In this document: piece by piece, positions 56,180-64,000 of the stretch
How positions within the stretch are numbered: the first letter of the stretch is position 1
Layout of the letters: each line of letters opens with the position of its first letter
Assembly (NCBI RefSeq): GCF_000003815.2
Contig: NC_049993.1
Location: 18,641,392 to 18,705,391 of the forward strand
DNA: 64,000 bases
Reading direction: 5' to 3'
Source: Branchiostoma floridae
Lineage: Eukaryota > Chordata > Leptocardii > Amphioxiformes > Branchiostomatidae
Made by a program: the position numbers and the translations under genes
The notes under the pieces: model-generated
What the model was told of the DNA's origin: nothing
Seen by the model: the letters and a program-made list of their open reading frames with translations, nothing else
Databases searched by the model: none

Positions 56180-57680
56180 AAAAATAATAACAAATAACGA
56201 TGACAAGCTATCATGAACGAAACTATGTTCATGGTTGAAAATCCCGTTCTTTAGGTTTTTAGATATGATACTCTTCTCGACGGAAATTTGTATGTCGTGA
56301 TACTGACATTAACAAAGCATTCCCATACAATATTGGAATGGCATCATACATTATGTACATTTGTCTATATGTATATATATATATGATAATTATGTAATAC
56401 TATTTCACTATACGTACTATCTTTATTTTACAAAGCACGAATATCAACGTGTAAATATATACAGCACACGTTACGAGTTACGACAATGGAATATCCAGCA
56501 ATTAATGATATGAGGTAATTACAATGCGCACACTTGTGTGTAACTTGCAGAATGATGCAAAACCAAGTGGATGTTGTATTAAAGTGTAGATTCCTGTACC
56601 AGCAACTAAACTGAAAATATTATTAACGGTGAAAATGTTTTGGTATAGATGTGATATATAAATAAGATGTTTTGACAATTGTGATGTATAAAATACACGG
56701 CATATTGTGGACTTTAGAATACTTTAGGACTTTTGATACACCATATATTTTTGTAATGAGCGGCTTAGGAGTGCACTTGGTCTAATAACATATAAAGCCA
56801 AACGTTGTTGTAAGCATCGGAGTGCTAAGTATCCAGCTACGTTCGATGTTTGAATGCTCTTAGAAGAATGGATGTTTCAGTACCTGAAGATGAGACATTA
56901 TGCGTGGTTACTGAATAGTGTTTTGTGGCAAGACAGGTGTTACAACTGCTAATCAACCGTTAAGGTGTGTACTGTATTTCTAAACGTGTGAATTTCTGTT
57001 GGCGATGGAATAAAGAAGTAGGATTCTGAAAGTGGCTGTTCTTCAATATTAATGAACATGTAGAATAGCCAGAGAACATTCATGACGTATCAACATGCAA
57101 CATGCAAGCTAGTAAATTTCAATAGGCTCTGACTCAGTTTAAGAGTTACTGGCTCGTGCTGTACGCAACTGAACAACAGAATAGAGAGGGAGACAGAGAC
57201 ACAGAAAGACGGACAGACAGATGAGAAGTAGCATTCCTGGGAAAAATAATGAATATTCGTGTCTATCGTGCACGTACAAACTCAAGATGTCTACTTCATC
57301 AATCACCCACGCTCTACAGTCACGAGCAGTTAGATCACTATCAGACAATCTCCCCACGCACAGAAGGGATTGTAAACATTACTTGTTCCCAGGCTGACAG
57401 AATAAAAAGGTCAGTGAACGTCTCTGATCGCCCACGTACTGAAACTTTAACAAAGAGTAAGACCCTGTCATTGTAAATGCTCACTTTGTTACGTTTTGTT
57501 TCTACTTGAACTCTCCTCCAGTTTTGATCGTTAATTTTCATTTGTTGCATGAAATTATGCTACGGTCCAATTTGCACGTGTTGTTGCGGTGGCGTTTCGG
57601 AAACGGGGGGGGGGGGGGGTCTGCCTCTTCTGTGTTTTAACGGAAGGCCACGGCGTCCATTTGTCGATTATTTGTGTTGA
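56180..57680. other. 3' flank of gene F and intergenic DNA
   Basis: 56400-56960 is a diverged version of the A-E 3' flank (GAGTTACGACAATGGAATAT, AATGAGCGGCTTAGGA); the poly(A) signal is altered. 57000-57680 shows no recognisable gene, with a G-run at 57606-57619. Confidence 0.5.
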
Positions 57681-57883
57681 TTTTAATCATAAGTTTTAGA
57701 AAAATCCAGGGACCAGGCCATACCCGAAAATAGCCCGGTAGCTGCAGAGTGTTCCACGTGGCCACGTCAGGAAGTGCAGGAAAACTATCACCGTGGCATT
57801 TAATTTGGCAGATTGGTTCCTTGACCAGATTTCCATCGGAGTGTTTCCTAGTGGTGGGTGGATTTCTCGTTGGAACTTCGAAT

Positions 57884-58133
57884 TCACTTCTCACATTCTC
57901 CCGCCCCACCTCCTCTTCTTCCAATAGTCAAGACCGGTGTGTCCCTGCGCAGTCCTCTGCCCGCAGAAGGACTTCCCGCCACAGACTGACCGCTCGACGC
58001 TCCTGTAGTGAAGTTGAGTCCCCGGCTAGATGCTCCTGCTGTAGGGGCGGCGGGATGTTTCGCACTGAACTTGAACTCAGACGTGCTTGTCTGGAGGCCT
58101 GTGCTCAACTTGGTCTGACGGTGTCTGGCGGCC
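57884..58133 (-). pseudogene. Broken second copy of the NHL-exon start
   Basis: Repeats the linker of the same gene (TKLSTGLQTS, SSRGLNFTTGASSGQSVAGS, DTPVLTIGRRGGG) directly after the propeller, then loses homology at GECEK-stop. It joins the propeller at CAGGTA, which is also the acceptor junction of the real exon. Confidence 0.85.
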
Positions 58134-61100
58134 CTGTACCTGTAAAACTTGATACAATGCCCATAACTACACGCTACAGCTATGTGGCCATCCGGTGTCA
58201 GCTCGATTCCCTGGGGGAATCCTCCCTTCACTGTGGCCACAGTTCTCAGGTACGTCCCGTCTGACCCGAACACCTGCAGACGGCCGCCATCACGGTTCAC
58301 TACAACGATGTTACCTGCCGGGTCTACTGTGATCCCTGTTGGCCAGGAGAGCTCTCCCTCGTTCCGCCCCTGTTCACCAAAACTGAACTTCAGCTTACCC
58401 TCAAGGTCAAACACTAGCACTCTATGGGCCGGAGAATCAGTGACAAAGAACAGATCACGTGACTCGTCCGCTGCTAAGAACCGCGGGTACTGTAACTTCC
58501 CCTTGCCGATGTCCCGGATGAGGCTCCCGTCAGGCTGCAGGAGGAGACACGACTTCTGTTTGCTGTCCGCCACGACCATGCGGCCGTTCTGCAGAACTGC
58601 AACTCCGCGTGGATGTCGCAAACAGTCGGATTTTAGGGTCTTTGTAAGTTTTCCTTCCTGTGAGTACACCCGGATTGCTTGTTTTTCAGTTCCTATCGTG
58701 TTTTCTGACGTCACGACAAACTGTCCACTGGAGTCAATGTCAATGCCAAAGGGAGCATAATCTTCAAGGGGAAAACACCGAAGTGACAGAACAGTCTTAG
58801 AATCAAATATCTGAACCCGTTTGTTCCCTGCCTCCAACACTGCAATGTTACCGTCCATGTCCACTGCTACATCTCTTGGGTAGGAAAGTTCTCCCTCCCC
58901 ACCTCCCCTTCTTCCAATGCTCAAGACCGGTGTGTCCCCGCACAAATCTCTGCCGACAGACGGACTTCCCGCCACAGACTGACCGCTCGACGCTCCTGTA
59001 GTAAAGTTGAGTCCCCGGCTAGGTGCTCCTGATGTAGGGGCGGAGAGCTGGTTCGAACTGAACTTCAACCCTGCCCTGCTCGTCTGGAGGCCCGTGCTGA
59101 TCTTGGTTTGGCTGGGGGCTTTTATACCTGCAGAATTTATAGTAAAATTTGTGTTACGCCGACGCCAGGGCTCGAAATTCATTTTTGGGATTAGGTCCAC
59201 TGGTGCACCCAGCTTAAAGAATTGGGTGCACCAAAAAAAATTTGGGTGCACCACTTAAATTTAAGTAATAACCTAATAATAAAACTTAGTTACAAGCTAT
59301 AAAATTCTTAAACAAGTACCATGACAAACATTTTTAATATCTTTCTAACTTAGATGTCAAGAATATGATGTATACTAGTATACTTAGATATCTTTACATA
59401 CATAAACCTAAGACTTGAAATAATTGGGTGCACAGCTCCAATTTTGGGTGCACCTGGGTGCACATGCACCCAGTATTTCGAGCCCTGAATACCAATGTCA
59501 AACTGATATCTGAGTTCGCTATTTTGCCTCCAACTCGGACCAATAGGTTAGCCTGACGAGGATCTCATTTGGCTTGGAGAAGAGTCTCTGCTAGCCAGCA
59601 TGTGCTGACATTTTGGCTGATGCCAGAGTATCGAAAGTTGTAAGTGGGATATCGACGATCAGAAAAATGTCTTATTATTAGACAATTGTGCGTAACTAGT
59701 TCCACAATTACAATCAATGCAATTAAGTTTAAACACCGTCAATTTAGCCCTAGGTAACGAATGAACACAGAACGGCACGAGCGGCATGAAAAATCCTTAT
59801 GATTAAATCCCCTAAAACTCTCGTGGAAAAGCAGCTGTATCACCTGCACCGATTGTAGGCCCAAATGAGAAGCCACCACTGCGTGTAGCCCCTGAACTGC
59901 TAGATGACGACTTCTTGGAGGCAGATATTGAAGACGATCCGGTTGCTCTAAACGTGAACACACCGCTGGGTCTGGTGGCCGCTGGTCCTGTACCAAACAG
60001 AAACAGTGCTCGTTTCAACTGTACCCACCTTGTCAAACTTGAACCTTGGGAAGATAATGACAATATTTTGTATAGCTCAAAAGCTGATCATGATGAAAAT
60101 AGTTAGATTTAAAAAATCAGCCGCTGCTTTTGTATGGTTTCATATTCTTCTACAGCCGTCCCAGTGATAATATTTGCGACTACAGATACATGCAACGGGA
60201 GGAACTTTTTCTAACCATGTCAAGTTAGTGGTTGAAATGCTGATTGTAAAAAAAATACAATTCAGCCATTTGTAACATTTCTCTCTTTCTCTCTCAAATA
60301 AATAAATAAATAAATGAATAAATAAATAAATAAGAAAAGTACCTGGGAACTGCTGTTTGGAATTTGTTGTCATTCTAGTCGAGGCTAATTCAAATGCACC
60401 AAACTGAACCTCTTCATTGGAAACTGTTTTCCCTGTTGATGTTGACTGGGGGCCATCCTTGCATCTCCCTTTTCCTGGCGATGGCTCGTGACTTCCTTGG
60501 TTAGGTATTTTACATGCCGCGCATCGTGTCGCCTTCTTGCTATTGTGGGACAGACAAATGTCACACTGCCATTTGGACCGCTGTGCAGATATGGCAGGGG
60601 GAACAGTGGTGGGTACAGTGAGGTTAGACTGGCTCCCAGGCTTCGGGGTGTCACCTGATGGCTTCTTGCGCTTCAATGGCAGAGGCTCTGTCTTCAGGGC
60701 ATCCAGATCACGCGACTCGTCCACTCGCTTAGTTCGAACTAAACATTTAGACGCGTCAACCTTTCCTGCATGTCTTACGTGTACGCGCCCCGCCCTAGCC
60801 ACACGATCTCTGAACTTCGCCACAGCCGTCCCCTCCGAGAACACGACTTGACTCGGTCGGGCTGTCAGGTCGTTTGGAGTTGTCAGCAGTTCTTCCACCG
60901 TCTGTCGTGCTTGACCCTCGACCTCGATGACGTGCATGTCACTGCCGTGTTCCAAGGCTTGTTTACAGAACTCAGACGCGCTCATCAGTCCGGCTAACTG
61001 AAACTGTATAGCATCTTTCTGGGTTTCCAGAAAATTCCTAACCTCCTGGCGGCGTAAGCCGACTTCTGTGACAACTTTTTCTTGTCTATCTCGAAGCAAG

Positions 61101-61870
61101 GCCATCAGCTGATCAAAATATACTGTGGTCTGTTCAATCGCTGCGTCTGCCGATGTTGGCAACTCGGATATTTCCTTCTCGATGTCATTCATGGTAGTTC
61201 GCATGTCTTTTTCTCGAGGCTCGATTTTTGCTATCAGTTTTTGTAGGTCTTGTTTCTTCCTCTCAGCGACGGAGCCGATTTCTACAGGATTGTGTTGATC
61301 ACCTGACCGATGATCGACAACCGTACAGGCGACACAGACCAAAGTCTGACAAGGTTCACAGTAGAAAGTTAAGACTTGGTCTTCGTGCTTTGGGCAGAAG
61401 GCTTTGCGCTGAAAGCTGCTGGGCACACCTTCAGAGGCCTCCGGGTTCTCTTTGGTCACGATCTGATGCCCTTTCATGGCTGGAAACCTGCGATGTGTGT
61501 TTGTATAGGACTCACAAAGCAGAACGGCACACTGTACGCACCATGACCGCGCCCCCTCCTCCTTCCCCTCACACACCTGACACCGTGACACACCTGGCTC
61601 CGCCCCTTTCTTCGCGGCCGCGAAGTCCATCAGGTTGTTGACGTAGAAGTTGGTTCTGAGCCCGTCCACACCTTGGTCTGGTAGACTGACCTGTGTGCTG
61701 CAGGTTGGACACTCCAGCGGCTGTTGTTTGGTGGCCCATTCTTGCAGACACTCCTTACAAAATGTGTGCAGACATGGCAGGACTCTGGGGTCCCGGAAGT
61801 GCAGCATACAGACCGGGCACGTCAGAAACTGCTCGTTAAAGTCGTCCGATCTTTGCATTTTACTCGCCAT
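57884..61870 (-). CDS. TRIM protein: RING, B-boxes, coiled coil, RanBP2 finger, NHL propeller
   Basis: Probable E3 ubiquitin ligase. Exon 1 61870-60343: RING (C18, C21, C33, H35, C38, C41, C54, C57), B-box 1 (CQVCEGKEEGARSWC), B-box 2 (FCPKHEDQVLTFYCEPC), coiled coil ~205-330, RanBP2-type finger near 430 (WQCDICLSHNSKKATRCAAC). It ends in phase 1 at CCCAG|GTACTT. Optional exon 59987-59844 (144 bases, phase 1-1) encodes an FxF-rich linker with SGGFSFG. Exon 59127-57884: linker, then a six-bladed NHL-like propeller (DTPVLSIGRRGG to HCIKFYRYR). Joined, the frame is continuous, about 971 residues with the optional exon. After the propeller the frame runs into a second, broken copy of the exon start, ending GECEK-stop. 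The optional exon also has its own in-frame stop at 59812 if its donor is skipped. Exon choice is inferred from splice sites and phase. Confidence 0.85.
59166..59487. mobile_element. MITE with CAGGGCTCGAAAT termini in TRIM intron
   Basis: Inverse orientation of the 6464-6757 element, sharing termini and GGGTGCACC-rich ends. No clear target duplication. It lies between the NHL exon and the cassette exon. Confidence 0.85.
59844..59987 (-). other. Cassette exon of the TRIM gene (FxF/FSFG linker)
   Basis: Acceptor TTTGGTACAG and donor GTGCAG|GTGATA flank 144 bases, phase 1 on both sides, so inclusion or skipping keeps frame. It encodes PAATRPSGVFTFRATG, a Ser run and GGFSFGPTIGAG. If the donor is not used the frame stops at 59812. 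Confidence 0.65.
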
Positions 61871-62060
61871 TGTGCCACCAGGATTATTTTTAAGATGGAG
61901 ATTTTAACGCAGCGCGCTTAATGCTCTGTATAAAGCTCACCTGATGGATGCGAAACTGAGCACAGCGATTTCTCGGAACTCAGTTTCGCAAGGCTGACGT
62001 CACGTTAACCTTTACTCCGGATCCCGATCCTACGTCAGGAACGCGGCTCGTCAAAGTCGC
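61871..62060 (-). promoter_or_regulatory. Upstream region of the TRIM gene
   Basis: Contains a palindromic CRE TGACGTCA at 61995-62002 and an 11-bp inverted pair GCGAAACTGAG (61950-61960) / CTCAGTTTCGC (61979-61989) that includes a GAAACTGA interferon-response-like half site. The transcription start is unknown. Confidence 0.4.
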
Positions 62061-63114
62061 CAGGTTCTGGAATCCTACGTGCCATCTCGATTAATACGTT
62101 TTCAGAAAGATATGTTTGTGATTCCTCGCTCATACAAACTGAATAGAAGGTGATCACGGTACTGCCGAGTCCATGGTTGTGTGTGCTCCGAAGCAAACTT
62201 CGTTTTCCTTTGAATGACGTAGTTTCAATCACAACCGCTAACCTCTGGTGACCTCGTGCTTTACATCAAATAATTCACATTGCGTACACGTGAATACTAG
62301 TTGCTGTAACAGGTTACCTCTACGTTGAAATATGGAAACTGTAATCTAGTATTAGATTTCAGTCCTAATCTAATACTTTTAAGTATTATATTTTCGTTTC
62401 TATATTTAAACATATAGGTAACCTAATAATTTTCTGGGCCCAATGCCAATCTGTCTACCTAAGGCCATGTTGGTTTCATTACATGGATGACATCCTCTGG
62501 GAATCACAAAACTGATGCGAGCGTGCAAATAAAGATGGTTTGACAAAAACGTTGCCTTCATTATGAAATCTAGGTGATCGGGAAGGCTGAACGAATGACT
62601 TAACACACAAAATATAGTATATCGAAAAATAGAGTTTTCATTTAGTTCCTTTGAGTTTTCTTTTACCTTGAAATATTATTTGACATTAGTTTACGTTTTC
62701 CGACATTTGTTTCTTATACCATTTACAGTATGGTTGAAAACGTTTTAAAATCTATTTTTGGAAATGGCCGAAAATTGATGTGCACTCGGATGTCATCCAT
62801 ATAATCAAATTAACATGGCCTAACGTACATGAAAATAAAACCCTGCATGGTCGTCAGTGATAAAAGAAAGACTTAACAGGGGAACATTTTGCACCTTGGT
62901 CAGTAGAACAGTGGATTCTTTATTGAAATATCTAAGTCATTTCCAAGATGTAAACAGGTTTCATTGATACATTTGTTAGTTAAACAAGAGAAAGGCTAAT
63001 GGAGATTTCAATAAATAAACAAACATAGTTACATACATACAAACAATGTAGGAATGAAGACGTGTAGGTATAATCTGATTTATGTTCGGCGATTACAAGA
63101 AACGAAGTAGGAGA
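62061..63114. other. Intergenic region between TRIM and the next NHL gene
   Basis: AT-rich sequence with short ORFs on both strands and nothing recognised as a gene. Confidence 0.5.
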
Positions 63115-63177
63115 ATATGAACTATACAGATGCAGTGCAATCCGAATCGGATTGCACTGCATCTGTATAGTTCATAT
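63115..63177. repeat. Perfect 30-bp-arm hairpin
   Basis: Arms 63115-63144 and 63148-63177 are exact complements around the loop AAT. It immediately precedes the Penelope-like fragment. Confidence 0.97.
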
Positions 63178-63199
63178 TGCACTGATAACGTTAGTATTC

Positions 63200-63250
63200 A
63201 TTTTGTACTGATGAAGGTGACAGATAGTCACCGAAACGTCTACAGAAGAA
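63200..63250 (+). ncRNA. Hammerhead-ribozyme-like motif in a Penelope-like fragment
   Basis: CTGATGA (63208-63214), an extra A, stem II GGTGAC-AGATA-GTCACC, then GAAA (63233-63236) and CGTC. The flanks TTTTGTA and TACAGAA can pair as stem I (seven pairs, one G-U). GAAACGTC has the self-complementary ACGT that serves as minimal stem III in dimeric hammerheads. Penelope-like elements are known to carry such motifs. The extra A between CTGATGA and stem II is non-standard, so activity is uncertain. Confidence 0.55.
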
Positions 63251-63415
63251 TTAAAAGAAGGTTGTGAAACGAAGAAGACTTTGTTCGGAAGTAGGAGAAG
63301 TAAGAAAAAGTTTATGACCATTCCTTCTAAATTTTGGCGTTAAAGATACAATAACAAAGCTAACTGTTACTAAACAAACTCTTCTAAAGTCAACATCAAG
63401 CTAGGCCAGTGGTGT

Positions 63416-64000
63416 TCATTTGTACCTATACAGTTCTACACAATGCCCGCTATAGTATGCTACAGCTACGTAACCATCCGCGGTGAGTGCGAGTCCGTGT
63501 GGGGCGCCTCTAGTCGTGGTCACGGTTCGGAGGTAGGTCCCGTCAGGCCCGAACACCTGTACGCGCCCGTCCGCTTTGTTGGCGACGATGACGTTACCTG
63601 CCCGGTCTAACGTCACGCCTGTGGGGCCGTTCAGCTCCCCCTGGTTCGTTCCCCGCTTGCCGAAACTGAACTTCAGGTTGCCGTCAAGGTCAAACACCAC
63701 GACCTTGTGGGCGCGGTTGTCCGTGACGAATATCAGGCCACGTGACTGGTCAGCCGCGATGAACCATGGGTCCTGCAGCTGCCCCTTGCCGATGTCCCGG
63801 ATGAGGCTCCCGTCAGGCTGCAGGAGCAGACACGACTTCTGCTGCTTGTCCGCCACCACCATGCGGCCGTCCTGCAGAACTGCAACTCCAAGCGGATGCC
63901 GCAGAAATTCGGGATTGAACGTCGCCAAAAGTTCCCCTTCCTTTGAATACTTCCTGACGCCATAGTCCGTGCCGTATGATGTTACATACAGGTTTCCGCT
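63416..64000 (-). CDS. NHL-repeat protein, C-terminal part (runs off window)
   Basis: Open from the window edge to TGA at 63416-63418, about 194 residues. NHL blades align closely with the TRIM propeller at 58130-59127 (HPLGVAVLQDGRMVVAD, SCLLLQPDGSLIRDIGKG, DGTYLRTV, HCVELYRYK-stop). Here the protein stops right after the last strand, the expected end, unlike its neighbour. It is probably the last exon of a second TRIM-NHL gene, a tandem paralog; RING and B-box exons would lie beyond 64000. Confidence 0.88.
   Translation of the reverse strand, partial: SGNLYVTSYGTDYGVRKYSKEGELLATFNPEFLRHPLGVAVLQDGRMVVADKQQKSCLLLQPDGSLIRDIGKGQLQDPWFIAADQSRGLIFVTDNRAHKVVVFDLDGNLKFSFGKRGTNQGELNGPTGVTLDRAGNVIVANKADGRVQVFGPDGTYLRTVTTTRGAPHGLALTADGYVAVAYYSGHCVELYRYK

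Noticed and set aside
57749-58760. Plus-strand ORFs opposite the NHL exon
   Set aside because: Antisense shadows of a clear NHL coding exon.
60140-60342. Continuation of the TRIM frame to 60140 (TFLIYLFIHLF...)
   Set aside because: It follows a good CAG|GTACTT donor in phase, is low-complexity from a (TAAA)n tract, and has no domain; read as intron.

Overview
The window is eukaryotic nuclear DNA from an intron-rich, very repeat-rich invertebrate. I infer an amphioxus-like (Branchiostoma) cephalochordate. The grounds are many short introns packed with small terminal-inverted-repeat elements and tRNA/5S-derived SINEs, tandem leucine-rich-repeat (LRR) receptor genes, and TRIM genes ending in NHL propellers. 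The species is inference. Three runs of N (39190-39289, 41361-41888, 46349-46500) show a draft assembly, so some local duplications could be assembly errors.

Layout. (1) 1-11097, plus strand: the last fourteen coding exons of the AAA+ ATPase VCP/p97 (about 655 residues; the first ~150 lie upstream). Introns carry a 5S-derived SINE, several MITEs, a retroelement remnant and repeated copies of the 5' ends of the gene's own exons. (2) 11098-14960: the VCP 3' region and intergenic repeats. (3) 14960-57100, plus strand: a tandem cluster of LRR transmembrane receptor genes whose coding part sits in one exon. Gene A (16533-17792) and gene F (52832-54403) flank four repeated units of about 7.2-8.5 kb. 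Each unit holds a truncated LRR copy (21528, 30098, 38046, 45505) followed by a full-size gene (B 23424, C 31856, D 40040, E 47268). Only B and F are open through ectodomain, membrane segment and full cytoplasmic tail. A has a shortened tail. C has a Trp-to-stop change before the membrane segment. D and E share a one-base deletion that ends the protein before the membrane segment. (4) 57884-61870, minus strand: a TRIM gene with RING, two B-boxes, coiled coil, a RanBP2-type zinc finger, an FxF-rich linker partly in a phase-neutral cassette exon, and an NHL propeller. (5) 63416-64000, minus strand: the last part of a second NHL gene running off the window.

How the genes relate. VCP is a housekeeping ubiquitin-system segregase. 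The TRIM gene is probably an E3 ubiquitin ligase. The LRR cluster looks like fast-evolving surface receptors with possibly phosphorylated tyrosine tails; some copies now look like soluble ectodomains. No functional link between the three blocks can be shown from sequence. The most interesting signals are the receptor array with recurrent loss of the membrane anchor, exon-start duplications throughout VCP (one looks like intron birth), hammerhead-ribozyme-like motifs in Penelope-like fragments, and the TRIM/RanBP2-finger/FxFG combination.
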